Shown here in pieces: positions 33,862 through 46,800 of a stretch of DNA of 64,000 nt (its first letter is position 1; each line of letters starts with the position of its first letter). The position numbers and the translations under genes are program-made. The DNA is from Caenorhabditis remanei (taxonomy: Eukaryota; Nematoda; Chromadorea; Rhabditida; Rhabditidae), in NCBI RefSeq assembly GCF_010183535.1, contig NC_071330.1:7235717-7299716 (forward strand), read 5' to 3'. Under the pieces are notes generated by a model, which did no database searches, was not told the origin of the DNA, and was given only the letters and a program-made list of their open reading frames with translations.

Positions 33862-35333
33862 TTGCTGAAAGCTAACTTCTTTGGGAAGAATAATAAGAAA
33901 ATTAACTGAAGTTTATATTCTCAACACGAGATGAGCCGTTTTAAAATATGAACTATAGAATCTCATTCGTCTCTAACAACTTTTTAAAAGAATAAATTCA
34001 TCAGGAAATCACTTTATTGTCTTTCCTCCTGGTCAGTTGTTTCTTGATTCAGAAAAAGTTAACTTGAATGATTCTCTCTTGCCGTTTTGCAATAAAAACC
34101 ATAACATTTATTTGTATGACTTCGAATTGAAACGTATGACATTAATGTATATGAATAGAAACAAAAGAAGGAAAAGAAAAAAGGGAAATCAAGTTTTCGA
34201 CGGATAGACGAATTGTTCAGCTCAGCAGCTGTCTTCTGAGATTTCGATTCATTTCTCTTTCCGCACTCCACTCGTATTACACAATCCTTCTCAATTCTTC
34301 CGAAAATCTCTGTGTTGAATGACCACGCAGTGAGAAAAGAAAGAATATACTGGCGGTAGTTTCAAAATTAAAAACAAATGTGATCTGTTCGTTCAGATCA
34401 TTTGCATCTTGCTTCATTGTCTAGAGGCTGAAATCGTTTCTTCGATTTCTATTCCAGATGTTCAATTTTTTACCAAAAGTTGGACACCATGACATTTCGT
34501 TGTATCCTTTGAGTCAGGGTACCCTAAGAGTCGTTTTACCCTTCGAGTTTTCATGGTTGTCAAGGCCCGGCCCGGCCCGAAGGCCCGGGCAATCTGGCGC
34601 GAAAGTCAAATTTTCAAATTTTTTAATTTTTTTCGCGAAAAAGTCAAATTTTCGACTGTCAGTCAGAATTAGAAGAACTTCTGAAAAATAGTCAAAAATT
34701 GTCACATTTCTGATGAAAAATTGAAAAAAATTCGAAAAAAAATTGGAAAAAAGGGTCGTTTTTTGAAGCCGGGCCGGGCCATTGAAACAATTCTTTTTTT
34801 GCCCGGCCCGGGCCTTGACAACTATGCTAGTTTTGGCCAGTGTGGTGTGTTCAATCAGATCATTTCCATCTTGTTTCATTGTCTAGATCTATTTCATGTC
34901 TGCTCATTCGAACACTTTGTTTTAGAGAAATTCTTTGTTGAGTTTCCGAGAAAATATTCAAGCATGACAACGCATAATTACATATATGCCTGAAGTACAG
35001 AAAAATAGGGACAGAACGAGGGAGCAAGGGACATAGAGAACACGGGGATAAAATGAACAGATTGGGAGCACCCAGGAACAAGAAAGATGGGACAGGTGGA
35101 GAGCAAAAAGCGAAATTGAGCCTAGTCAACCGAAAGTTGGTTGGTTTCATCAGAGGGAGAGTGAGAGATGTTGTACATTAATACTTTGAAGCTGAAATGG
35201 GTTTGACTAGTAGTGAGATCAGTAAGTTGATGATTGAAGTAAGTTAGCAGAAAAAGAGGATTTCGCAGACATTGAAACATGAAAATAAGTGCGGAAAAGA
35301 AAATGTGAACTGGTAGAATCGGAGCCAAAACGA
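33862..35333. other. Intergenic region upstream of unc-93
   Basis: This 1.5 kb lies between the unc-93 start and the 3' end of rilp-1. It should contain the unc-93 promoter and the rilp-1 3' UTR. The only structure seen is the GC-rich foldback at 34556-34822. No coding frame is supported. Confidence 0.5.
34556..34822. repeat. GC-rich foldback element, 267 bp
   Basis: GTTGTCAAGGCCCGGCCCGG at the left is inverted at the right as CCGGCCCGGGCCTTGACAAC. The interior is A/T-rich with TTTTTCGAAAAA-type sequence. It is strikingly GC-rich at the tips against an AT-rich background. Related elements are at 38691 and 51539. Confidence 0.8.
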
Positions 35334-38059
35334 TTAGTTGAGTGAAGGTGGGATTGCACGAGCCGGTAGACGAGGAGACGCGTTCGCAGATGATCCTCGA
35401 CGGGGCGAAGCTGTCGCGCCAAAGTCTTTGAAGAATCGGAAACTGAATGCTTTTTATATGGTTACATATACCAGAACTTGAATTTAAAAACTTACAATTT
35501 TCGAACTCCCGAGTCTTTCCTCTCGTACTTCCATGGGTGCAGTTTCTCATCGGGCTCTTTTGGCATTGGACCATAAACTGGTAAATCATCACCATCAACA
35601 CCGGGACTGTTTGCATTGTCCGAATTTCTACAACAGCCAATATGTATTACAATGAACATATTGAAAACGAAGAACTCACGGAGCTAATCTATCCGAGTCG
35701 TCGTCATCATCTAATCTCATTATTTCTTTCTTGGCACCAGGCTTGAATTGCTCAAGTTCTTCTTCGAGCTCCATAACGCGCCCTTTCAAAATGTTCTTCT
35801 CTTTTATAACTTCTCGTAATTCACCCAATGTGAAACGGGGTTCATTGTTATCCTGGAATTGTATATTGTTTGGTTCTGATAAATAAATTCCAATTAAAAC
35901 AAAACTGACTTCTAAGATTCTGATAATAAAAGATCTTACCTGATTAGCTATTTGCATATCTTTACAAGCTCGGTCCGTTTCTTTGACGAGCTTTTTGAGC
36001 TCAATATTAGATTCTTCAGTTTTTTCTAACCGTTTCAAAACCTCCATTTTTTCTTCGACAATAACTCGTCCTTGTTTCTGGAGTGAGGAATTTTTTCTTA
36101 ATAACTCTTCGTTCTGACGAATCAGTTTCTCAATAGAGTTTTGGAGCTGAAAACGAAAACTATTGAATCTATGTGAAACAGATGAAAAACTCACGTTTTC
36201 TACTTGGCACTGGTAAGTATCTACATCTTTTTGAAGTGCTTTTATTTCGTTCTTTTGTTGAGATGACATCTCTTTTAATTCCAAAAGCATTTTCAAGTCG
36301 GCTTCTCGCACTGAAATGCAAAGTTTCCGATCAGATTAATGAAACAGGTTATTCGTATCCCGAAAACTATGTTTTCCTGTTTTTGAGAAACTCACTTGAA
36401 CTGCTCACAGGGCTATCACTGTTAGTAGGAAGGGATGAGACCGTCGTTGAGAGATTGCGATTTTCATTTACCAGATTTTTCACCATCTGTTGCAGATCAT
36501 CGATATCTTTCCGATAGGTTTTTTCTACTTGTTCTAGTTCTTCTTCAAATTTCAAGTGCTGCTGATTTCTCTGATGTTTTTCCTGTTCCAATCGTTCAAC
36601 AGCTTTTGATAACCTCATTATTTCTTCGTTCTCTCGGTCGTTTCCGGCAGCCATGGCTTCCAGTGTTTCCAAAGCAGAAATGACCTAGAAGACAGAAAAA
36701 AATATATATATTTAGTTTTTTTAAAGTATTGTATACCTTTGGCATGATTCCACGTACGCACTCATTTCCATAATTGTCTATGAGCTTCTCAAAGTCGTTG
36801 CCGATGGACGCTGCCAAGTCGTAGACGTCTACGACCTGCAAAACTCCAATTTGTCTTTTTCCACCCACTTCTATTATGTACTTTCCCTATTTTCTGCCAT
36901 TTTCGGAGCTCTAATACTACGGGTCATAAATTTTCGAAACAACGTCGCTCATTTTTCATTTTTCAGAAAACGCTCTTTCGTAGCACTAAGCTTTGAGGCA
37001 CCTCTAGGAAACCATCAGAATTTCTCATGTTACATAGTTCACCATTTCGGGTGGCCAATGTTTCGAAAACCAGAAAAAAGTGACGTGGACAAGTGACTAA
37101 TATGTTTTTTTTCAATAAAAACGGGTTACCTACACCTAAATATAATGAGGAAAACACAGTTGCGAAATATTCTCTGTGAATTTGGTAATATCCAACCTTG
37201 CAATTTTTGATTGCCATGAAGTGTAGAAGGTGAAAAAGTCGTAGAAAGTCAAAGTTAAAGTGAAAATAATAATGATAATCAGCGAAAAATCATAGCGAGA
37301 TAAGACAATTTGGAGAGGCGTGATTGACTGAAATGATGCTCTTTGGAGCAGGCAGAGTGGGGCGATCGACCGACAAAGAACACAACACAGGTGTGTTTAT
37401 GTCAGTATTTGCCCGCTTCTCTCATAGGAGAAATCACGCCCCAAAAACCATGCGAAAAAACCCTTTTTCTCTCTTCCGCCTACTAGAATCCTATTGTCTT
37501 TTTTTCTTAAAAGGAAGTGATGATTGAATCGATTCAGTTATGGAATGGTCATAGCCATTTTCGGCTGCTACTGCTAATTGAATGATTTTCTTTCTTGCTA
37601 TAGGAATTCCTACTAATCATTCTAAGTGCGGTACATTCGTGTTTTCGGAATCAGCTTCATTTCATTTATGTTCATATGACTTTTTTCATGTTTTCGGAAT
37701 TACATGAAATATTTTAAAATTAACATTTCTTCCTGGTTTACCAAAATCAGAAATTCATTCATTATATTTTCAATGAGAATTTGAAATAAGGCACCAATGA
37801 TTTCACCACAAACTATAAAGAAACATTTCTTTGAATTTTTGAAAACGTATATTTTTAAAAAGATAAAAAGAACACTCACCGTAATGTGTTTACTAGGACT
37901 TTGTGGTGACGAAGCTCTCGCTGCGGCCATTGCATTCACGAACGCGGAGATCTTCTTGCGGGGACGATGAAGAACGGCAGAAGAAGAGGGACGGTCTGAA
38001 CTACAGCATTCAAGAATAAACTCGTCAAAGCAACGGTTAACGAGTAGTTCGGACGCCAT
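35334..38059 (-). CDS. rilp-1: RILP/JIP-like coiled-coil adaptor
   Basis: Exons are 38059-37880, 36835-36737, 36684-36396, 36310-36195, 36146-35940, 35852-35680, 35627-35496 and 35442-35334, giving 434 residues. The RH1 domain (VVDVYDLAASIGNDFEKLIDNYGNE) starts at about residue 61 after a low-complexity N-terminus. Long coiled coils fill about 95-300. The RH2 domain (RFTLGELREVIKEKNILKGRVMELEEELEQFKPG) lies at about 300-345. The tail has WKYERKDSGVRK and FFRFFKDF, the basic aromatic patch seen in RILP-like and JIP3/4 proteins. RH1 binds myosin or kinesin-type motors and RH2 binds Rab GTPases in this family. The first intron is 1 kb. The name follows a recalled locus, C32A3.3. Confidence 0.88.
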
Positions 38060-41000
38060 TGCTCCGCAGATTAGTTAATGTTTTTAGTCTTTGACGATGA
38101 CGACAACGAATAAAGCAAGAACAATAACAAGAAAAGTGATAGTTGGTTGAGAATTGAATGAACAGAATAGAGCAGACACGAGGAATAGACTGTTTGCTCA
38201 TAGACACCTTTGCATGAATAGGAATATGGGACGATAGAGAGGCCAGTATAGGACTGTTCCTTTCCACGCGGATCGCCACAAAATGACAGTTTGACGTGGC
38301 GTAGGTTGTGAATCGACGTGAATTGAAATGGTGTCGACGCGGCGAACGAAGGCAAAAAAGGGAAGCAAGAAAAAACGGACAACGGGGCGGGGTTTATTTG
38401 ACATGAAAACGGACAGAGTAGGCAGTTGTAAAAATAAAGAGTAAAAGAGAAAAGAATAAGGGCCACCGGATGACGAGAAAACGAAGAGATAACACCAAAT
38501 CTAATTTTGCATTCAAAGCTCCAAGAATCTTTTTTCATACTATTTTGTGGTCAGATGTTCACATAACTACTGGTAGTAGAACATATTAACTTCAGTTTTC
38601 ATAAGAGGATGTTATGAAAAGGGCTATGCATAATACAAAAAGGGTCAGATTAAGAAGAATGATTAAGTAGTCTTCAACCACTGTAGTTTTGACTTGCAAC
38701 GGACCGGGCCGGGCCGGAATTAAAATTTCTCCGGCCCGGAAGTTCAGTGCTGAAAAAAATTCAATTTTTTTTCTCGAAAATTTCCCGATTTTTTTGAAAA
38801 ATATTTTTTAAGAACAATTTTTTGTACGTTTCGAATGTTGTTGAAAAATATACTTGATGAAAAATATGAAAAATTCTCAGAAAATAAATTGTTGGATAAA
38901 AAATGAGTGAAAAAAGTTCAAAAATTCAAATCCGGGCCGACCGGGCCGGCCCGGAATTTTGCAAGTCTGTTTTTGGTTAATAGTCCATATTAAACGAAAC
39001 TTTCGTTCAAGAATAAGCAAAAATACAATTTTTCCAGATTTTTGATTTCTAGACAATAACAAAACGGCACCAGAAAGTGAACACTAACAAGAAATACAAA
39101 AACCTGATTAGTGTCTCGCTAAACGAACAATATTTCGAGCTGAGAGGCTATGATGAATGGGCTGTCCGATTCTGAGTGAGAAAGGAGGGGGATTCTTGTT
39201 TTAGGACGATTAACTTAATTTGATTAGGTATACAAAAAGACAATCCAAAAATGGAATAAGGATGAAGAAGAAGAAGAAGACAATGAGGTTATGGATTGGA
39301 GGAAAAAGAGCCGGATGGAATATCAGGTTTCTTCAAAAAAGACCAATATTTCTTATGCTAGGCTGACGGAACGTGACGAGATGATTACTTCAGGAAATGT
39401 ACTAGAAGGGAGTGTGATCGAGGTATAGAGAAAGAGTAGCTGAGAAGTACAGTAGAATGAATAATTCAGGCAACGAATGGTTGGTCACTTTGTGAGAAAG
39501 AAGTACACATTTCAAACTGGAAGAGGACATTTTCTGATTATAAATGGATGAGAAAATTACTCCGCCGAGATGAAAGGGAATATGCACTATATATGTACTT
39601 AGTTGTCATATCTTAATTGTTATTTTTTTAATTAAGAATAGCCAGATGAGGCCATGAGTATTACTTCGACTAAATACGGTTTGATAATGTTATCAATATT
39701 CACTGATAACTAATAGAGCAGAGAGTGTGTGAAGTGGGTTATAAACAAACCAAATAAGATAATTTACCCACTCAAGTGGTATGACCACTTGGCGAATGCA
39801 ATCCGATACTCAATCTTATCATCTTGCGTATGTAGATAATGCAACCATCACGAAGAACACACCAATTGGATGATTACGGAATGAAAACGATAACGAAAAA
39901 CGTATTTCAAGGAATTTCGGTGTTTTCATATGTCCAAAAAACAAAAATATTTGCTTTGAAAACTTTTTATGTATTAACAAAACTGAATTAGCAAATACTG
40001 ACGAGCAAAAGTATTGAAACAGAATGACAGTGTAAAGTCAAGAGTGAAATGCTAACTGAGTCATTTTTGTTTGCTCGAACACTTACAATTTGCTAACGAC
40101 CTCAAATAAAAGTTAGCGGTTTTGAATAGTTAGTTACAGATGTCTGGTTGGAATGATGCGTAATCGATGCCGAAAAACGTTAAGACTAGATGCATGAAAA
40201 AAAAGAAAAAGCTGCGGCGGTCAATGTTTGCAATGTTCGGAATGAAGACGGAAGAGCCCACGAAAAGCCGGCTCTTTTCGATGAGGGAAAAACCATTCCC
40301 ACGAGGGTTTCTTTGAGGGGGCGAGGGTCGAGAGATGCTGAGTGACTGGTGACGGAGCAGTCATGAATTTGAAATTCTGAAATTCACATTTGCCGAAATG
40401 GATGTGTTGGAGACGTCTGAACCGGACGACGTTTATCATCGAAAGAGCTTTTTGGAGAGAAATTGGTGAGGAGACAGAGCTTCTAATTGGGAGTACCCAT
40501 CGACTAGGAGCAGTAGAGAAGACGAGAATAGCAAGAAGGAAGGAAGAACCATGATGAAGAGCAGTGCTATGTTGTCTTGCCGAATAATTGAGGAGCTTTT
40601 GAAGAGTCTTGTTTGGGTTACAAAAGATGGAAAATGAGATAACAACGGGGGATTCTGGAGATTATGAAAGGGACGAATCTGACAAAATGTGCAAAATGAG
40701 AAAGCATGAAAAACATAGAAGTGTAAAATAAGCGAAACGAAGAAACTAAGAATACCGAAACGTTTTGCTTAGTTTCAAATGGGAAGATTTATTTTTAAAA
40801 AAGACGAAAATAGAACTCAATGTAGAGCACAGAGGGCACTGAAGACGAACAAAAACCTAATTATGCAACTGCACACCGCCTTCTTTTCGATCTTCCTCAA
40901 CGAACCACGTTATACATATTTTACAATTTTAAAAAGAAAGAAAGAAGACGCGTCACGAAAAGAAGCAGGAAATGGATATTTATTCACACCACGAATTCTT

Positions 41001-41962
41001 AAATTCGAATCCGTTATCCGCTTACATAATGGACTGAAATTCAAAGAACCTTTTTTGGGAGCCCAACGTTGTTTTCAAACAAAGAATAAAGTATTCCGAA
41101 GACGTTTTAGTGCTGAAAAAATCAAGTGCACTCAATTGCTAGTGGAAAAAATGGGAATTTTTTCTTTCCCGTGCCGCATCTCTTTCGTACACTTTCACGA
41201 AAAGAAGAAGCATGGAAAGGCACCGCTCGGCAGCATTATGATGCCTACTGACGAGGGCCGTTTGTTGAGCAGCAACAGAAGAACATTTCATGTTTTGTTT
41301 TGACCATTAGGGCTTATTTATCTCATATTATGTATAAATAGCGCAGATGTGGTAAATAATATATAAAGTTGGAATAAACAAGTGGATAGTTTCTTCAGTC
41401 TTAGGATGGAAAAGTCCTTTGCACAAAAAAGAAAAATTTTCGTACGCAGAAAAAATATGGAATATATTTCAAAGCAAATAATGCTATATTTAAATAATAT
41501 ACGATGGAATCGAGAGCGGAACTAGATATAAAATAGTGCTGAACTATTGAAGACAATTGAGAAAAAAATGTGCTACGGAAAACCGCTAGTGTTGTATTTT
41601 TAAAATATTGAACGTACAAAAAATATAGAAGGATTGAGTTTACACTGTTCAATAAGCTTCGAATGTTTGAAAACTTAAGAAAATGAAATTTCAGATTAAT
41701 TACTCGATCTCACAATTATTTGGAACGTTTTATCGTAGACGCTTGATAACAAAAAAAAAGAACAAAACAGAAAAAGATAAGGCGTGGGAAAAAGGCAGCT
41801 GGTGGCAGCCGGCTGGCAACTAGAGAAACTTCGATTGTTAAAGTACACACCAACGATACTCCGAAATAACGGTATCGCGCTTTGTTTAGCGATTTGAAGT
41901 TTTCAAACTTTTCCATCAAATTTCTGTTTCCTAAACAAAACGTTCCTAAATTTTGTTTTCAG
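38060..41962. other. 3.9 kb divergent intergenic region
   Basis: It lies between the starts of rilp-1 (minus) and the mS31 gene (plus). A GC-rich foldback is at 38691-38967 and a short GAA repeat is near 39258. Several long frames (minus 38071-38538, plus 40779-41303) lack splice structure or homology. A minus-strand frame at 40552-40436 begins MVLPSFLLFSSSLLLLVDGYS, signal-peptide-like, but is only 38 codons. No gene is supported with confidence. Confidence 0.45.
38691..38967. repeat. GC-rich foldback element, 277 bp
   Basis: GACTTGCAACGGACCGGGCC at the left edge pairs with GGCCCGGAATTTTGCAAGTC at the right edge. The interior is AT-rich. It has the same architecture as the elements at 34556 and 51539 but different outermost bases. 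Confidence 0.8.
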
Positions 41963-43578
41963 ATGCTTAGAAGTTTGTGCTCTGTTGCAATTCGACTTGG
42001 CCAAAAAAGACAACCACGTTTTTTGTCAAGTACGGCATCCGGCGGCGATGACGACGGAGTGAGATTTTCAACCAAAATGATATGGCTTCTCAAAACGAAA
42101 ATTTCAGAAAGGACCGAAAGCAAAGGATATTATCGATGACAACTTGCTCAAAGCCATTGATGGAGTAGCAAACGACATTCATCCACAAAGCATTACAGAA
42201 AAGAAATCGTACGTCATTTAAAAATATCATATTGGCTTGAAAAATTTGTTCACTACACTTCGCATTAATTTTTTTAAACTATTTCTTATTCACAAAAGTA
42301 ACTTTATAAAAAATTAATGAAGCGGTTGCGTTTTCAGATTAAAACATACGCTCATAAATCGACTTGTAGCAAATGAAAAAGCCAGCTTTGACGCTGCTGC
42401 AGTTTCAGCCAATAGCGAAATGCTCGATGATCAGGCACTTATTGGACTTCTTGCTGATGTTGCTGGTGATGCCAAAGTAGAGAAGAAAGTTCCTCCCAAG
42501 TGAGTTGTTCTAAACCAATAAATTTTATGAACCATGCGTTATCGAGTTATAGGTCTGCCCAATTGCGGCAAGAAAGGCGAGGTCTTGTTCTTCTACGAAA
42601 AGAGATCTTTTATCAAGCTATTCATAGTGGATTTACAACAGAAGAAGCACGCGTCAAGTCGGAGACGATCGTCAATGAGGCGCAGATAAAACTTGCAGAA
42701 CAACGAAAAGCTCTTTTAAGTGACGTTCGAGAAAAGTTAGAGAATGATGAAACTGAACAGACAGAAAGAAGCGAGAAAGAACATAAACTATTCACAACGG
42801 CTCTCGAATTCTTGGAAAAGATTTATAAAGACGATATGATCAATAGTGACGCACGTAAGATAGTGAATGTAGACAAAGATGCCATCAAATTCTTTCAACA
42901 AAGACCTCTTGGGACCTGGAAAAAATCGGAGAAGTATGAGGACCATTCGCTCGAATTTTGGACTCGGTGGGATCAAAGAGCTGCAACGTACTGAAAAATG
43001 TTGTTTATAATATTTAATTGTATCGTTTTCAGCATTGCAAATGGATCTTTTGGTCCAACAAACTCTTTTGAAGAGCAAATCGATTGGACAACCAAAGGAA
43101 AACAATGGGAATATCCAATTGATAACGAATTCAAAATGGGCGACGAAGCTGGAGTATCTTTTATTGATCATGTCTTCTTGGAACGACATCTTCCGTCATT
43201 AGGTATTCCAAAAACCGGACCAATTGCACATTTTATGCATTTAGTAAGTGTATTTTTCTGATATTATTTGAAATCATGGTGAAAGTTGCTGGAAAATGTA
43301 GTAGTTTAACTAGAAAACAAAATCGTTTCAAAAATCTGTTGATCGTGAAAATTTTTAAGACTGCTGCAATTTGTAACATCAAAATAATTGTGTAGTGAAT
43401 CGTTCTCAATATAATTATTTCTCAGGTGTGCGTTGGTTTATCGAAGAATCCATACATGACTGCAGCGAAAAAACGGGAACACTTGAAATGGTTTGCTGAT
43501 TACTTTAATACGGAAAAACAAAAACTGGTTCACAAGCTTCACGAACAGGAACAAGTTGCTGCTCAGAATGCTCTTTAA
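41963..43578 (+). CDS. mrps-31: Mitochondrial small-subunit ribosomal protein mS31
   Basis: Exons are 41963-42058, 42108-42208, 42338-42499, 42553-42987, 43033-43243 and 43426-43578, giving 385 residues. The N-terminus MLRSLCSVAIRLGQKRQPRFLSS is a mitochondrial presequence. The C-terminal domain matches MRPS31: NSFEEQIDWTTKGKQWEYPIDNE, HVFLERHLPSLGIPKTGPIAHFMHLV and VGLSKNPYMTAAKKREHLKWFADYF. The acceptor AG directly precedes the ATG. The next coding exon on the same strand, assigned to sel-8, begins 245 bases after the stop, which suggests a two-gene operon. The symbol follows standard naming. Confidence 0.9.
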
Positions 43579-43822
43579 CTGATTTTTTTAATGTTTCAGT
43601 TTTTAGTTTATTTTTCATATGTAAATTCAGCTTAGGTATTTTACTGCAGTTTGTTGTTTTCCGTTTGTTATTTTCTTTCTTATCTTCAAGAAAAAAGGTT
43701 CATATTTATATTTCGATTTAATTCTATGTAATTTTGAAACAACTCGGTGGATTAATCCCCGAGTAGAAATATATGACGCGTAATTTTTCTTCAATCTCAA
43801 TATAATTTCTTTGCAGCCTGGA
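43579..43822 (+). promoter_or_regulatory. mS31 / sel-8 intercistronic region with a palindrome
   Basis: These 244 bases contain several T-rich runs, a near-perfect palindrome ACTCGGTGGATTAATCCCCGAGT at 43742-43764 and an acceptor TTTCTTTGCAG at 43806-43816. No canonical AATAAA is evident. Confidence 0.45.
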
Positions 43823-46800
43823 ATGGAAGACCTTTCTGAATACTTTGTGACTAACACGTCGCACATTTTCAACGTCAGGTAAGAATATTTTGAACTATAG
43901 TTAACCAGGTATTTATTTTCGTAAAACTTTTTCTCTTGTCGTTAAGTTTCTATTATTGGTGAATTCACATTTTCCCATTTACCTATGCAACGGAACCAAT
44001 TAAAATTCGGGACATAGATCGCCGTATTCTGCAATTCATCGTAACGTTGTCGCCTCACGCACCTATTCTACCGCTCATTGTCACTGTCAATGTCCTTTTG
44101 ACTTTTTAATGGTCTGTCCGCCCTCTTCAGTTGAAGAGGCTAACTTTCACAGAAAAATTATATTTTTATTGTTCTTCGTTCGATAAATCAGAACAAATCA
44201 GGTGTCAGAAACTATAACTTTTTCATCGAAAAATAGTAGATCATAACTTATTTTGGAAATCTACGACTGAAAAATCTAATATCGACCCGTTCGTAGAAAA
44301 AACAATACGATACTATCTTCTCGATCGTAGTTAATTAGACAACAGTACAACAGATGCGAACGAGCAGAAACCTCTCCGTGCACACACAGCAAAGGTCTAA
44401 CACATGCAGCGTTACGCGAGAAACGTTGTTCTCTTTCTACTTTTTTATTCTAGATTTACGTTCACTCTAGTCAGTTGAATATAACCGAGCCCATCTTCCC
44501 CTGAGATAATTGTTTACCTAAACATTCACATTCTGGCATTATTGATCTTAATGTGAAACAATTAACCAATTTAGTCTGTTTATTTTTCAAATGCCAGCCA
44601 ATCTCAACCGAATACCTTGGAGAACTCATTGGCATATCCACTAGCGGTGCACAATTTCTATACAAACATTTGCAGGTGTCGTTTCCCTTTCTCCCAATCT
44701 CGCAGTTCTGCCCGCTATTATCCCTGCCCTCCATCGGCTCGCCCCAAACTCGTACTGTCCATCCTCCCCGTCTTCTTCCCCCACCCCCCCCCCCCCGTAT
44801 ATGGTCTATTCCCATTTTACACTCTTCTTCTCTTCTCTTCTCTCTCTCTCTCTCTCTCTTCCTCTTCTCCCCTTCTTCTTCCTCCAATTCTATCCACCCG
44901 ATTCGCTCGTAGCGATCACGGTTTGTTATTGTTGCTATTGACCATACAGTGGGTGACGATGGCACGATTATGACCTCCTCCTTTCCTTTCTCTCATTTTT
45001 CTCTACTCTGCTCCTCAACCAGTTAGATAGGAGTTTGTTTATGTTTCTTTTCTAATAATTCTGCACCCTGGAACCTGATCGTTGACTCCATAGACAAAGC
45101 GGTGACCATCCAGTTGATTCCTTCTTTTTTTCGAAAATATAATATTGGAAAAAAACATGTGCCTGGCTGTTTGTTTTTTATGGTTTGGTTTGGTTTCAAT
45201 AACGAGCCGCCAGGAAAGAAAACAAGTGGCTTCTGTTACCCGGCCAATAACGAAATTTTAACAAGAGTCTTGATTATCGTTTTTTGAAAGTGTTTCGCGA
45301 CATTTTTGATTTGTGTGTAGACATTCTTGTTATAACAGTTTTTCTGAGTTGAACTTCAGAGCAATTTTAGTTTGAATCGTAGTTTCTTCCACATTATTAA
45401 TTTCTTCTGATTCTCTTCGTAAATATATTTTTATCGGGTTCTAAAGTGAGCCCGAGCACCGATTAATCATTGGTAGTAAAAATAAGAGAAGCAACAGGAA
45501 CACATGCAGCCGGCAACTAGCAGAAAGTGGGTGACCGGGCGGTCCTGTTTTTGGTAGGAAAAAAGACGAAGAAGCGGGAGACACACGGTGACAGAAACAA
45601 CGGGAGATTGCGTGTGCGTTTATACACACAGAGAGACATCAAGTAAAAATATGCTTCTTCTTTTTCGTTTTCTTCTGTGGTTTCTTCTTATTTTCTGGCT
45701 TCCTCTGCAACAATCTTCTTTTCACATTTCCTCTTCTCGTTTTCTCACAATGGGTTTATTCACATTTCTCTATTTCAAAAACTAAATTTTGAAACTCCCT
45801 CTCCTGCCATTTTTTCAAATTCTAGTTCTCTTAGGTTTCCACTCGCACATCAATGTTTTCGTCATTCTGTTTGTGTCTATGTGTGTGTGCTGTGTTTTTT
45901 ATTCGTGAAGCGGCTCAACTGCATCCTGGCGCACTCCTTTCTCGTGGGCGCTTTATTATTTATTCCAGGCTCAAGCACAGCTATTCTACTTCGTAAATTC
46001 TAACATACACAATCGAGTGACGTCGTTTGTGGATACCTGTCGGTTGCCATCAAGAAGGATTAATGTGTGGTATAGTCTAGTTCATGACAGAGTGATGTCA
46101 TTTTGAGGACTTAAGAAGTACCTATCGGCTCTTTTTATGCTTTAAAATTAAGTATCATTTTTCCATTAAGTTCATGGGGGATAGTTCAGTAGGACTTTTT
46201 TTCTCTTTTCGTATGGATCCGTGAGTAAAAGTAGATTTCAATCTGATTGCTTTTATTTTTTTTTGGTTAGTGGCATCGGATCGAAATCCTTTCAATCTAA
46301 CTTATCCGATTATTCTAATCTATTCCAATCACAAATAAGGATACCATTTGTTCACTGAAACGAGAACGAAGCCTTGTGGAAGTGGGAATTACTATATTTT
46401 CATCCTGTAAAATAGAAGTTCCTAGTGAATGAAAATTACACCAGCTGTTCGTTCATCCTCTGGCACTTAGTACTTGTATTGAGAAAGTGGATCAGTCGTC
46501 ATGAATATCGCTGTTTTCAAATATGTGTCCATCAAGGTATACTCATATTCGCACGTGAACATAATCATATAGCGTGGGTCGAGATATTATTTTTTTTACG
46601 ATTCAAGCATAGATATACACAGAGGCATAGATAATCAGAATCGAAATAACGCGGCTACTTGAAAGACAACGAACACAGCCCATTCGTCTGTCCGCTACAC
46701 CGCAGTCGCCGATGAGTTATTTTGGATTGAGGCGCGTATTCGTCTCCTGTTCCTACTGCTTCTTTCCAACCACCAAATCTTCCTATTCGTTGTCGGTGAC

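Noticed and set aside
38071..38538. 155-codon minus-strand frame directly upstream of the rilp-1 start
   Set aside because: Low-complexity Ser/Leu/Phe-rich translation of T-rich DNA with no splice or homology support. It is probably a promoter or 5' region.
40436..40552. 38-codon minus-strand frame starting MVLPSFLLFSSSLLLLVDGYS, like a secreted peptide
   Set aside because: No splice donor, poly(A) signal or recognisable mature peptide follows, and the hydrophobic run can arise from pyrimidine-rich DNA.
40779..41303. 174-codon plus-strand frame in the rilp-1/mS31 spacer
   Set aside because: Longest orphan frame, but it has no known motif, no acceptor or poly(A) context, and basic composition typical of random AT-rich frames.
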